Positions 50,200 through 62,209 of a DNA stretch of 64,000 nucleotides are shown piece by piece. Position numbers and translations under genes: made by a program. The notes under the pieces are model-generated. The model was not told the origin of the DNA and did no database searches. It saw nothing but the letters and a program-made list of their open reading frames with translations. The DNA lies in assembly GCA_963855995.1 (NCBI GenBank), contig OY979717.1, forward strand, positions 26,679,746-26,743,745, written 5' to 3'. The DNA is from Muricea muricata (taxonomy: Eukaryota; Cnidaria; Anthozoa; Malacalcyonacea; Plexauridae). Each line of letters starts with the position of its first letter. Position 1 is the first letter of the stretch.

Positions 50200-53100
50200 C
50201 TTGATAATTATACAAATTTAAATTAGCAAATAGTTACATCGTTAATGATATCACAGGTTTCCTAAATTCCAGGTAAAAATTCTCGCAATGATTACTGCAT
50301 ATGGCGCATGTAGATAAATCTCTTTGAATGGCACTCAGACAGCTCAAACTATAATGAAGGATTACAGTGCTTGATGTATACAAAAGTTCTGTTAACATTT
50401 TGAAGTTTTTTATTTAGTAAAATTTGATACACTAACTGAATATCTATAACACTGTTCTGATTTGCTATATGCTGTGAATAAATGTAAACCCATGCCTCGA
50501 TTCAAAAAGAGTTTGAACGATGCGTGGAATTTGGACAATGTTTACATTCTGTGGCCCCCTTTGTTATGAACATAACCGATGCACAGAAGGGACTGTCAGC
50601 TATCTTGAAAGAATGCTTGAAAAGATCATTTAGAGCAAAAATACATTGAGGTGATTAAGTGATAAACTATGTCCATGGAGAAGCATGTAGGAGTACTGAA
50701 AAATTGTTCCATGCAAACCAGCACTGATCTCGAACAAATGAAGGCTTTCTTTTTTCGTTTGAGGCTTTACAATAATTGCATTTACCAAAAAGTGTTTTAC
50801 ATGCAGCATTAATAATAGCAAGAAACTATAAAACAAAGCCTCGTTTGTAATTAAAAAATCCATTTGAGTATAAAATCAACTGTTTGAATTCTTTCTCGTT
50901 GTTAAGGATTTGTCTAAGCAAATCTCAGCGGCCCAGTTTCTTTGAAAGAATACAATCTTGGATAAACCAATACGAGAGATAGTTACTTGATTCTAATAGA
51001 TCAAATAGTAAACGCAACATCAAGTCCCCCCTCCCAATTTAACAGTTGCAACGTATGATAACCAAGTTACTAGTTTCATATATCAATTGAAGAGGACTAC
51101 TATTCCTACATTGGTCAAATTTAATTTCAAACATAAATTACTTCAACATACCTCAGTATAATCACAGCCAATAGATGCAAAATCACATTGTAGTTCGATT
51201 TCTTCGCATTCATCAGTTTGATGTTTACTCATTTCTCCTCGAGGTATATTCGTCAATCCACAATATTCACATGTGATGGAAGTTGCTGTGCAAATTTCTT
51301 TTATATGATCCTATATCAGTGTATAAACTTACTACCCAACCTCGTTCCCAGGGCCTCTTTGTGGTGAAACATGTGGTAAACAGAGGCCCTGGCCAATGCT
51401 GGTTGTGACAAGACCAAATTTTCCAATATGTATTTGGAAAATTTAATATTAAAGAAATTAATTACCGGATAATTTTACATGAAAACTTTCCAAATATGTT
51501 GAAAAATTTGGTCTTGTGACAACCAGCCTTTGCCAGGGCTTCCTACCAAACGTTGAACCACGAAGACCCTGGAAACCAGGTAGCTTATTGTCGTGGATTG
51601 TTAATACACGGTTGTACGGAAAATAGTAGTAATAATAATAATTTCCCAGCAGTGCAATGCGGTCGAACATCTTTAAAGAAAGCGTTTGGATGTCTTTTTA
51701 AAGATTGGCGTAATACACGAGGTCGATTTTTTTACTGTGTTAGAATTTTCCATCTTTATAGGTGATCTTGTGTCATCGTCATTGAGTAGTTTTCACTTGA
51801 CAGTGGTAATGCATTCTGGGAAAATGTACATGACACCATCTTTCATGTAAAACTAATGTTTTGAAAAAAACATTTGCGTTGAGTTGCCAATTAAAAATTT
51901 ACCGTATGCTTACTGGACTTACAGTCGTGCGTGGACTGAGAAGAGTAGTGTTGCAAGGTAATTCAGGTATTATATACAGATCAGGACGAAAGTGATAGCA
52001 ACGTTTTTTGTTTTGCGTGTGCTTGGAGTATATCTTGTGATTGTTCAGGAAAATATTGTAAAACGAAAAGAAAGAAAGTCGCCTAATTATATATAACCGA
52101 AGCCTAATTGTCGTCTATATGACCTAACAAGAAATGTATAATATACCGGTGGAGATAAAATGAGTGGTGTTGCAGTTTAAATTAATAAATTAATTAGACT
52201 TTTCTTAGCCACTTATTTAATTGTTATATTCTCTATTTTGTAAGCGGTCCAGTCATTTACCCTAGATTAAGCATTGCATTGCATGAAGTTTGCTTTGACG
52301 TTTTTTTTTAAACCACAAACCTTATTTTCTTATGGGAACTGCTATAGGATCATGTTTTGCATGATCTTAAAGGTAATGAATGTACAGTCCTTTTTGTAAA
52401 AATTGATATGATTTTTTTACAGTTTGAACCTCAAGATTGGTAGAATATGATACCGTAACTAAATATCTAACACTGTTTTGGTCTGCTATGCTATTAAATG
52501 AATATAGACCAGGAGCCGGTTGTTATTTAAAGATAGATTAGCTTTAATTCTGGATTAACGTAAAATTCACAGGACATTTACTGAACTTAGTTTTACGAAC
52601 TTGGAAATATTTCTTCAGAAACCTTGCGTGAATCAATAGTAGTTTTGGTCCTATTGTTTTATAGTTTGAAGAGTAGAAATACAGAAACTATAACAGTCGA
52701 TCAAATTTTAACTCATGGTTCGCGCTAATCCAGCATTGGACAACCGGTCACAGAGTTTCAATTCAAGAAGAGTTCGACTGATGCAAGATCTGGGCACTCT
52801 TCATATCAGGGAGTCTCCCTTTGTTGTGAGCAGAACTGATGCGCAGCATCAACTGCTCGCCATTTTTAAACTAAATTTACTTGAAATATTTGCAAACCTA
52901 CCTCCAGAGAAGCAAAATTCAGCGTTTCGTGACAATTGTTACATTCTACTGTTCGATATAGGCATTCTTCTTCTAGATGTTTGTCTAGAAGGCAGCGTTT
53001 TACTTCAGCCGTGCATTGAGTATGAACACACTTTATGTTGGTGTGATCACATTCGTTGATGTGAGCCTGCAGAGTAAAAGAATAAAAGAACAAATGGTAT

Positions 53101-56100
53101 TAACTACAAATATTGTCAATTTGTCAGAGACCTTTGGTATGTAGAAAAAAAACCCGGGCTGAAGTGTAATCTTAATTGCTTTATATGATAGCTATATTCC
53201 TGAGTTTCAACAAAATCACCACAAACAAAGAATCTACATGAGGACTATTTGAACGTTTTAACGCCTGGCCGTGGGACAAAAACGGTCCCGTTTACGGGAA
53301 CGAATTTACACCAAAATGACGTCATCATTACGCCGCCGGTTTTACCCCGAGTAAAACTCAGTCAATGAATGTCATTAGTGACGTCATTTTGGTGCAATTC
53401 ACTCGTTTCAACAGTTTTGTGCCTCACGACTACGTTTTTAAACGATAAAATGCTCCCTTTATAATCTTGTTTTTAAAAAATAAATTGCACTTGATAATCA
53501 CCAGACAAAGAATTATGTAATTCTGAAAAAAGACATTTCGTGTCATAAGCACTTTAAAATGCCCTACAGTGGCAAAATTTCCACGTTGAAAATAGGTCAC
53601 GTACACTTTAACTACGAAAAGTGTCGCTGCGACCCCTAATTGGCACTCATTGTACTTTACCATATTTAGTTTATTTTTGAGTCGCTTTTCTCTGATGTAC
53701 CGCGGGGTTATATCCAGGTTATTCACCTTGAATAGCAATTTTAGTATAATTTCTTTAGTAAATAATCGTTTTCAAGCATTTTGATTGGTTGACTGAATAG
53801 TAAATCTAAGGCATTATTTACTAGCTGACATTTTTTTCAAAATGGCCACCAAGGAGAGTCGTTTTGATGTATTATGCTTTTGGCAAAATCAGCAAACGGA
53901 GAAAAATTGCATTAAGATAAACTCAAAAAATACAAACAAACTTTGATGCTAAACTATCTTAAGGTAATAGATCGTCTGCAAATACCTTTACTTAGGAATT
54001 TCCAGAAGTAAACTGTATTCATAAAAGACGACAGTGCATTTTATACACGTAAATTTTACTAAAGAAATTATACTACAACAATTATTCGCCTCAGGCTCAG
54101 TGATTGTGGTAAATATATTAACCTCGACTTCGTCTCGGTGAATATATTTACCAATAATCACTTTGCCTTCGGCGAATAATTGTTAAATAGATAAAACTTG
54201 TGGGAAAATCTCGACGAATCACAACTTAAATTGTTTAAAGTCGAGATATTCTACTAGAAAACCTGAAAAATAAATTAAGCATGTAAGTAGGTTAAATAAC
54301 TCGAAACGGGATAAATGTCATATAAAGCCCTCGGACGCCGCGGGTCTTTGGGGTGTTTACATGACATAAATCCCTCCTTTTCGCAAAAATACTAAACTTG
54401 TGGTTTATTATTAAGAGCATTTAATTGAAATTATAAATGTACTGTAATAGTTTAAGATAATAAAGATAATCGAGTCACCTGCAAATCTTTTCCGGGGCCA
54501 AACCACTCACACTCACTATTTAAACAATGTAGCTGCAATGACTTAAGCTCTCGTTTCGTGTATCGATCAAGAAATATCTGCCAGAAAAAAAGACAAAATT
54601 ACTATTGCATCATTAAGTTTCGCTGTCTGTAAAGAAATCTTGAAAAGTGGAATCCGAAAAATTGTAACCAGTAAGAGTTCAGCATCCACTGGTATTGGAT
54701 TCCAGAATCCACGAATCTGGAGTGCACTACTGGTAATGCAAAGAATCCGAAAACCACCTACTAGTAGGAATCTGAAATTCAAAACTAAGAATCCAGAATC
54801 CAATAATAAGAATCCAGAATTTATTAAAATCAATCCAGAACCCTGTACTCTTTTGGACTCCGTGGGTGATATACGGTTATTTGATTTGCAAATTTATTAT
54901 ATATTCCCTCTAAACGCCCTTACCTTATAAGAACATCTTATCCCTGTTGCAACTAATAAAAGTGATTGGCATTTAGGTGGGTATAAGAAACAGCGACGGA
55001 CAGCACGTAGTATAGATTAACTAACCCAATTGCATCATCATATAAGTTGACGTGCGCTCGCAAGATTAAAAGCTATGCATAAGTAGAGTGACTCGTTAGC
55101 TCTTCTAGTCGTTGACCTGAAAATCGTCCCGTGCAACACCGACTTTATAATTTGAAAGACAAAACTTCGGAGGTATGCATGGTCATTATTGAAAAATTGT
55201 CCGTCAACCAAGATATTTTGCTGGCTGAATACGCAGTGGCGGTTGCCTTAAAACATGATTCTTTAATATAGCTTGTTTCAAAACTCAAGCTGACAAACAC
55301 AGAACTTTAATTTGTTTGATTTGAAATAGCTTCTTTGCCTCCAAAGCGTTGAATATACAGATGTGTACAGAAATTGACGTTCAAATTGAAATGGATATGG
55401 TATACAGATGGACGTATTATACAAGGAAAGCACGGAACAATATTGCTGAAATAAAAGAGTAAACTCACAGTGAATTTGTCTCTTTTTTACTGGATAATCT
55501 TATTAAAGTTAGACGGTGGACTGGTTAAGTTTGTCCCTGAGGCCGTCCGCCAAACCCAAGTCCAGTTCAGTCGCAGTTTGGAAATAAATTGTTTTAAAAA
55601 TTAAAGAAATTTTGAGGAAAATTATATCAGGCATATATCAACATCCAGTATGCTCGCATGTTCAAATATGTTGACCAGAAAAGGAGCTATCAGAAAAGCT
55701 GAACTAAAGAGATCGAAATGATCTTTGCATTACAATAATTTGCAATAGCAAATTATACTAGTCTCGTTTCGTAAACACATTAATTGACACAACAGAATGT
55801 AGTATATGGGTTATATACAGAATTTAGTACATAACTCCAAGTACAAGAATATCTTCTATAAGTATAGGTAATAGTATAATTTCGAGTGCAATTACGGATA
55901 AACAAGCACGAGTGAGTTTTTAAAAACTGCAAAATAGCACGAGTCCGAAGGACGAGTGCTATTTGCGGTTTTTAAAAACTCACGAGTGCTTGTTTTCCGT
56001 AATTGCACGAGAAATTATACTATTACTTATTAATAATATAAAAAGGAAATGTCCAAACAAACATTTTGTACCTACAATTTCGCATTATGCAAGTGCACTC

Positions 56101-59100
56101 ATTCTCGAATTTCTTCGCTTAAAAAATTCATGTTTAAAAAAGCCATGGCTAAAAGTTTTATGTACAAAGTTCCAGCATACTTTAGAGTTTGTTTTGTGAT
56201 CATAATTGTCAGAGAAGAATCCCAAGTTGTGTTGAAATTTCGACGAAATCTTTAAGCAAACGTGAAAATTCGGCCGCCATATTTTTGGTTTTTCAGCGAG
56301 TAAATCCCATCGCTCAAAGAGCTTATTACAGATTTTTGCACTGTTGTTACAGATTTTTGCACTGTTGTTACAGATTTTTGCACTGTTGTTACAGATTTTT
56401 GCACTGTGTTACAGATTTTTGCACTGTTCTGGGTGATGTTTGGGATTAACTGCACTCGAATCAACCAATCACAGCCCAGAAACATTTCCTTGTATATTAT
56501 TAAGAATGTAACAAACATAAGTTGTGGTTTGAAGCTTCTTTCAATTTGTTGACTTCTGTTATCACTTCTTGCAGGCCTACTCTTTGGTGCAGACTGTGCA
56601 ATGTGTCCTGGGCTCTTTAAAGGGCGAATTACACTGACTTGTAGCCACCTATTTTTATAGGTGCACGCCGCACGGGCCGATGATGTGTCCCTTCAAGCGT
56701 TAGCGGCCAGGCGTTCTTCGGTCTGTGTACATGCATGTGTGTGTGTAGTATTTTATGGTTTATAGCAATAATAGAACCTTACCCGTCCGTATCAATATAT
56801 GCTTCGGTTCGACTACAATGTGTGCGTCACAGGGTGGTGTGGCCAGTACTGGTTATTTAAACCCTAGTTATATTATGCCCTAGTTATTTATACCGTGCGC
56901 TAGTTATTCAAATATCAATAAGTTCCGAGTAGTAAAAAAGTTCAAACAAACGTAGTCGCTCTATGATTAAACAATCCATGCGGAACGATCCGGTGGAGCT
57001 GGCAGACTTCCTGGGTAATTCTAAACACGTTCGCGTTTTGGTTCCGAATCCTCCACCCGAGGTTCAAACTCTCGTTGTTCATGTTCTTGCTGTTCTTTCA
57101 AGCCTCACCTGGTTGATCCGGTATAAAATGAGATGTGTTCTTTGGATCGTGGTTTCGTATCGTGGCTATATTTTTCTAATTCCACTTTAACCAAAACAGG
57201 GCCCTTTGCTTCAAAGATGGTTCCAGGAATCTATTTGCCGTTTCTGTTGTAGTTCCAAGCGAAAACCGTATCCCCGACGGAAAATGACCGCTTTCTGCTA
57301 TCGCCCCATCTCTTCTGTTGCGCTTGAGCCGTCCTACCTTTGCAGCAACGTTTGGTTTCAACCACCCACGTATGTTCTCAGGGGACAACCCCACCGAAGC
57401 TGTGCTGGTGTCTCCCCCGTAGTCGTTAGTGAAGTCGTATGATAAATGGAGCCACTTTCGTTTCACAGTGTCGTCGTCAGAGACAATCACTTCCGGTAGA
57501 TCGTATGTTGCAAACACTGATGTTAGCTTTGCAATGGTAATCTCGGTCGTTGCAGTGTTCACGTAATGTTCATCTAGCCATCTTGAATGACCCTCGATAA
57601 TGTTAAGAAAAATTTTACCTATGAATGGACCAGCGTAATCGATGTGGATTTGGATCAATGGTCGACTGGACCATTACTGGGGTGTAAACTTGCTGTCGCT
57701 GGTATCTTTCTCTGCTCTTGGCATGCTTTACAACTCTTTACATGTTCCTCTAATGCTAGGTCTATACCCGGTGACTGTCATAAAGGATATTCATCACTTT
57801 GTCTCTACCTTGGGGTGAGACGATCGACTACTCGCGCACCCCACATAGCACATCCAGCCTGGACGCTACGTTTATCCTCGTGTGTGAAATAAGTTTGTAG
57901 GTCGGTACCTTGAATGTTCGCCCTCCATCCGTTCGATACAAAATTCCTATCTTGGGGGACGACCGGGTCCAGGTCTTTCCATAATTTGAGTTTCTGTGCA
58001 TCGACTGGGCGCGTGGCATTAATGTGCTCCCATCAGATTTATGATGTAGGAACACCTGGAAGAGCTAAACGACTCAAGGAATCTGCGTTGGCGTTCTGGT
58101 TACCTGCTCGCTAGATCAACTCATACTCGTAGGCCAAGAGGGTCAATGCCTGCATTCGGCATGATTCCATTCAAGGTGTCGCTTCATCAGGATTTAACAA
58201 TCCAAGCGATGGTCTGTGTGTGCATGGTCAGTGAAAAAGAAGAAGTGGCGACCATACACGAATTGCTGGAACTTCATAACGCTAAACACAATCGCCAAGA
58301 TGCATCACATAATAACATTAAAGTTTTCTCTGGGCCATTATGCACTAGGACCTGGGTGGACTGAACAAGCTACTGCGTAGGCTTCTTATTGTTGACGAAC
58401 TCACATCTAACGTAAAAGTTTGTGGAGAGGCTCTAGAGTGGGTGTGACGTTTCGAAGAAGCTTCCCATAAAAATTAATCATACCCAGGTGAAACTTCAAT
58501 TCTGTGACATTTGTCGGTAATGTACAATCATAATTTCATATTATTAGGGGCATAACTAGTACGTTCATATTTTTTTTTTGGGGGGATCGGAGGCAGTTAT
58601 TCATATATTCTTGTTTTGCCTGAAATGAGTTGTCTATCAAGACACCTTTCGTCTCGCTGATATCAATTTTATTAATAGGGAAATTTTTCTCTTCAAAAGC
58701 TGTCAAGATCTAATAATAGCCGGAGCATCGACACGCATAAATGCAAACGATGAAATAATTTTGCGCAATTTCCACCCACATTGTTAACAATCGCTACGTG
58801 ACGAGTCACAATCCCTGTACTCAAATATAAGGAAGCCAACTTACGTGACAACTTAAATACGTGATCACGTCTTTATATATATATTAAATATACAACTTAA
58901 TACGTGATCGCATCACTACTTAAATACGTGATCATGCCTCTATTAACGTACCGGACGCACTTTATTTAAGTTGATGGCAATCGTTGTACTGACTGATGAT
59001 GGAACGATTATTATTTTCATAATTAGTATCAGCGATATAAATCTATATATGTATATGTATATATATATATATGCATTGTAGGCATTGTAGGAGTGACTTA

Positions 59101-62096
59101 CCTCTTTTTCATTGAGTATAGATCCATCTTTTGGGCACGTTGGACTAGCATCACTAAAATATAACCGTATGTATAAGCTTTCCCATTCGACAAATATTTA
59201 CCAGCCAAATCTAGAGCTATAAACTTTACTAATTTTGGTTTATTCTATTTTATTTGAATTTGCTGCCAGCCAATAAAAACGTAGAGATGGATCTTCCGTT
59301 ATTATCTTGGCTTAAAATCCTCCATAAATATGCAGGGAGATTTTACTATTCTCTGCTACTCTACCATTATTAACTTGAAGGATTTTTTTGCCGTCCCCGG
59401 ACCGTTATTGAAAGACAGCGCATGAGCAGAAATCAGGAACAAAATAGCTAGTCCATTTGCTTATTTTTATACGCACCAAAACAAAATGGCCGATTATTTT
59501 TGACAAGAAAATGCATTGTGCAGGGGGACAGGGGGAATCCGGGACGGAGCGGTATGCGGAGGTCAAACAAGAATGAGGGACATTAAGTTTTACAATGACT
59601 TTGCATTCGGCAGACGGGGGATCTCTACGAGCTCAAACCATCATGCTTATCATTATGCACATTTTAATAGTATTATGGGGGTTTTCCTACATGTAATATG
59701 TCGTAATAAGCAAGTCACACTTGTTGTAAGAATCTGGGGTGACTTCTTCTGGCCGATGTGATTGAGTGAATTCTATACCATTGCAAAAGCAATCTTATAT
59801 TTCTCCCATACTTTAGTTTGTTCAAATACATTTACATAAGTGAGAAGGAGAAAATCCCCGATTCTTACCACAAGTGTGCACCAGGCCTAAAGCTTGGTTA
59901 TGAGGACAATACGCTCAGGGAAAATCCATATAAGTGCGCTTGAATGTGAATTTATGATTTTAATTAATAGAATGAAGGTCGGTGGTTAGCATTGGCAAAA
60001 TTACCTCAAAATTTGCTGTACACAGGTTTTACACATCAAATGTCCACATACTGTCTGCATCGGTTCAATCAGCAGCTGATTGCATTTCGAACAAGAATTT
60101 TTTGTGAATTCGTCCTCGATCAAGCGCTGAGACCTGTTGTCCTGGCATGAGTAGAGCCTGGGAGAGAATAGGTATTGATCAAAGTTTGTGACAAAATCGG
60201 AAAGAATAAAATCGGCAGGCCAGGTCCTTAATGTTCAGATCAATTTTTGTATAAAAGTTAATCATGAATTTATAGTTTCAAAGCCAATCTTAAAATGAAT
60301 ATGAACTACATTGCCCCTATATTATGTGTTACAGTAAAAGGCTGATTTACCTTAATTGCTATTATATTTTGGTACACCAAATAAAGTTTTAACTTGTAAA
60401 AGCGTTACTACTGTAGGTAAGGAAAAAACAATGAAAGGCAAACCTTTTGGTTGAGTCAAATCTTTCTTTTACAATTTTGATATAACATTCACACTAGAAG
60501 TTATAACAGAACTATAACAGAGCTATTGTCTTGACCGGAAGTTATTGCCTTTCATTGTTGTTGCTAAAGCTATTGTTTTCCAAGTTGCGTGTTAAATTAC
60601 AATAATATAATTTAGCATAAAAGAGAAATATCTGAACCACTTATCTTATATACCTGCAGCTTTGAAATTCGTCCTGCTTATATGCCAAGAATAGCGACGA
60701 CCTTCTATAAAAAAGAGAAATTTACCCGATTTAAGTGTTATTTGCATGCAGCTCAACTTTCAAACTTTTAAGCTGATATAAGTAAAATAGCGTGACAAAA
60801 ATCACATAGCAGACGTGAATCGCATATGTTCCGAACTTGGCTACTATAAAACAGTAAACCTCCGATTATAAGCCCTGGGCTTATACAAGTTCGTAAGCCT
60901 TTTTTGATGTGCTTATGCACGAGGGGGTCATGTACGAGGGGCTTATACATGGACGAAATTTTGGGTCCTCGGATGGGGAATTCGAATAAAACTTACGTGC
61001 ACATACTGGGTCAAAGCTAAGCTATACAGAAACGATTCGTCCGTGACGCCTTGAAACACCATCAAGACAAACATTCAAGTGTTTTGTAAAATAAATACTT
61101 TGTAACATTTAAATGCACACTGCTTGAATGTTTTTGTTAAGTTACCGTTAGATGTAGAATTTTTTTAGTGCAAGACTATCGGTATTACATGGCAAACCTG
61201 AAAAGTGGGCTTATATTCTGGGAGGCTTATGTTCGGGGGAGGGTGCCTACATTTAGAACGGTGTGAACGTTAGCAATTTGATGGCTTATAGGCAGGGGCT
61301 GATATTCGGGGAGGGAGGAGGAGGGGAAGGGTTACAATCGGAGTTTACGTTATACGCTGAACTGACTTCACTACATCTTTACTATCTCTATGCGCATTTA
61401 AATTATTGTAATTGTATGTATTAAATTATTGTAAATAACAAGGTGACGCGGAGCCCTTACAAAGGCCATATACAATATATGCCTCTTTTTGAAGCTTTAA
61501 ATTTATTCGATTTTACTAAATACTTTGATACTTTGATGATTAGAAATACAGAAAATTTGGCCACTATTTGAAAATTGGTTGCGAATGCTTGAGGATATAA
61601 TTTGTTTATTTATAGCCCATATAACGTTAGCCTTGCCACAAGTCGACTCTTAAAACCCCTAAACAAGACGCATAACGCTCGAGCAAAGCTAAACGAAGAA
61701 ACAGCTATACAGCTATGGAATGACTGCTATTGAAAGCTTTCTACAACGCCAAAAGTTTTTTATTTATCCCAGCATTCTACGTATACTAAAGATTTCTAAT
61801 AGAAAGCGAGGTGCTGCAAAACTGTGTATCGGTTTTTCATATTCTCCACAAATGAAGGATTATTGTAAAGTTTTTGTACTGTACGTCGTATTTTTTTTGA
61901 AATCAAGCAATTTCTTTCGTGCATTTTTAATTCATTCATCTAAGAGTACCCAATACAGCACCTCGTTTGACACGCAAAACGGATAAGTAATATTATTTGA
62001 ATTTTGTTCTGCCATTCTGCAGCTCTATATCAAGACACCATCTTACTTACGGTTCACAATACCCTTCTCTTTTCGGTACATGCGCTTATATGGCAT
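49240..62096 (-). CDS. TRAF3: TNF receptor-associated factor, TRAF3-like (8 coding exons)
   Basis: Eight minus-strand exons join in frame (1689 nt, 562 residues plus stop). Coding order: 62047-62096, 60654-60704, 60005-60157, 59102-59153, 54479-54577, 52902-53066, 51152-51310, 49240-50199. RING at residues 56-94 has C56, C59, C71, H73, C76, C79, C91 and D94, the C3HC3D pattern seen in TRAFs. TRAF-type zinc fingers follow at about 115-245, then a coiled coil at about 348-405 and TRAF-C/MATH at 416-560 (YNGVLLWKI, FGYKMCAKIYMNGDG, GTHLSLFFVVMKGEYDAL, SSSFKRP, MNIASG). These are cytosolic trimeric adaptors and E3 ligases in TNF-receptor, CD40 and NF-kB signalling. Length (human TRAF3 is 568) and MATH wording fit TRAF3 best, with TRAF2/5 as alternatives. 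The first two exons are the least certain part. Confidence 0.92.
51152..51310 (-). CDS. TRAF3: TRAF exon 7 (TRAF-type zinc fingers)
   Basis: Residues 191-243, phase 0. Acceptor ACTGATATAG, donor GTATGTTG. Contains CEYCGL, H220, C225 and CDFASIGCDY, continuing the CART-type zinc-finger array. Confidence 0.92.
51340..51582. mobile_element. Inverted-repeat element in TRAF intron
   Basis: Arms of about 110 bp: left CCTCGTTCCCAGGGCCTC and CTGGTTGTGACAAGACCAAA; right TTTGGTCTTGTGACAACCAG and ending in CCTGGAAACCAGG. The outer CGTTCCCAGGGC motif is one I associate with anthozoan repeats (memory, not checked). Confidence 0.8.
52902..53066 (-). CDS. TRAF3: TRAF exon 6 (TRAF-type zinc fingers)
   Basis: Residues 136-190, phase 0. 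Acceptor TTTACTCTGCAG, donor GTAGGTTTG. Regular Cys/His spacing (H..C, C..C, H..C, C..C) completes one finger and forms the next. Confidence 0.92.
53296..53408. repeat. Inverted repeat with TGACGTCA cores
   Basis: Arms CACCAAAATGACGTCATCAT and GTGACGTCATTTTGGTGCAA lie about 45 bp apart. Each arm carries TGACGTCA, the palindromic CRE/ATF-CREB site. It lies in the TRAF intron before exon 6. Confidence 0.75.
53741..54186. mobile_element. Two-part element: inverted-repeat body plus terminal hairpin
   Basis: The body (53741-54076) has ends TAGTATAATTTCTTTAGTAA and TTTACTAAAGAAATTATACT. Inside are GATTGGTTG (53783) and AAAATGGCCACC. A 110-bp hairpin follows directly (54077-54186; AACAATTATTCGCC...GGCGAATAATTGTT). 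It sits in the TRAF intron after exon 5. Confidence 0.7.
54479..54577 (-). CDS. TRAF3: TRAF exon 5 (first zinc-finger region)
   Basis: Residues 103-135, phase 0. Acceptor TTTTCTGGCAG, donor GTGACTCG. It contains the TRAF-typical LQLHCLN...CEWFGPGKDL, with two of the first finger's zinc ligands. Confidence 0.92.
55866..56505. mobile_element. Two-part element: hairpin plus inverted-repeat body
   Basis: A 165-bp hairpin (55866-56030; arms AATAGTATAATTTCGAGTGC and complement, centre GAGTCCGAAGGACGAG) is followed by a body. The body's ends are TTAATAATATAAAAAGGAAA (56029-56048) and, inverted, ATTTCCTTGTATATTATTAA (56485-56504). On the minus strand the body has GATTGGTTG and ATATGGCGGCCG. It also holds the 21-bp repeat array at 56326-56429. 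Confidence 0.7.
56326..56429. repeat. Minisatellite, 21 bp x 5
   Basis: Five almost identical units TTACAGATTTTTGCACTGTTG; the fourth lacks one base. High identity means recent expansion, so the copy number is likely variable between individuals. Confidence 0.95.
56950..58500 (-). mobile_element. Ty3/Gypsy-type retrotransposon pol remnant
   Basis: Read on the minus strand from 58500 to 56950. First comes an RT-end motif resembling LGMINFYGKLLRNVTPTLEPLHKLL (in pieces), then PEKTLMLLCDAS (start of RNase H), then QNANADSLSRL (end of RNase H, near 58090). The integrase core follows: IQIHIDYAGPF, HSRWLDEHYV, LTSVFATYDLPEVIVSDD (57176-57658). Stops and frame changes interrupt it, so it is a pseudo-element. 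Its terminal repeats were not identified. It lies in a TRAF intron on the same strand as the gene. Confidence 0.85.
59102..59153 (-). CDS. TRAF3: TRAF exon 4 (RING, second half)
   Basis: Residues 85-102. Acceptor TATATTTTAG, donor GTAAGTCAC. CPKD supplies the last zinc ligands (C91, D94). Confidence 0.9.
60005..60157 (-). CDS. TRAF3: TRAF exon 3 (RING, first half)
   Basis: Residues 34-84 with acceptor TTCTCTCCCAG and donor GTAATTTTG. It has C56-x2-C59, then C71-G-H73-x2-C76-x2-C79: six of the eight RING zinc ligands in TRAF order. Confidence 0.92.
60654..60704 (-). CDS. TRAF3: TRAF exon 2
   Basis: Fifty-one bases with acceptor TTTTTTATAG and donor GTATATAAG, encoding residues 17-33 and two bases of codon 34. 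Without it the RING exon has no in-frame start. Charged, no domain. Confidence 0.62.
60850..61355. mobile_element. Inverted-repeat element with TAAACCTCCGATTATAAGCC end
   Basis: The left end GTAAACCTCCGATTATAAG is mirrored on the right by GGTTACAATCGGAGTTTACG. The interior has several GGGCTTATA / TATAAGCCC runs and a G-rich stretch near 61300. It lies in a TRAF intron between exons 1 and 2. No coding capacity. Confidence 0.7.
62047..62096 (-). CDS. TRAF3: TRAF exon 1 (proposed start)
   Basis: Encodes MPYKRMYRKEKGIVNR plus two bases. The frame works only with the second of two overlapping donors (GTAAG at 62042-62046). The upstream one (GTAAGT at 62045-62050) leaves the wrong phase. The same frame stays open for about 37 codons upstream of this ATG, back to a TAA near 62210, with a possible acceptor TTTTGCTTCAG inside. 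The true start could therefore lie in a further exon. Confidence 0.55.
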
Positions 62097-62209
62097 TCTC
62101 CCGACGAAGTAAGAGCCGTACGACAGTATAAAGTCTTCATGCTGGTTATTCAAGCGAATGACAGGCAGTGCTGAAGCAAAATAGCTCTCAAGACTCAAGA
62201 TAGCTAAAA

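Noticed and set aside
54567-54930. Open frames with repeated Asn-Pro-Glu or Leu-Asp-Ser-Gly runs
   Set aside because: A local AATCCAGAATCC-type simple repeat read in both strands, next to TRAF exon 5; no gene support.
56326-56429. CRISPR-like array
   Set aside because: The 21-bp units are directly abutting with no spacers and sit in an animal genome; it is a minisatellite.
56252-56518. Open frame with repeated KSVTTVQ peptide
   Set aside because: Translation of the 21-bp minisatellite.
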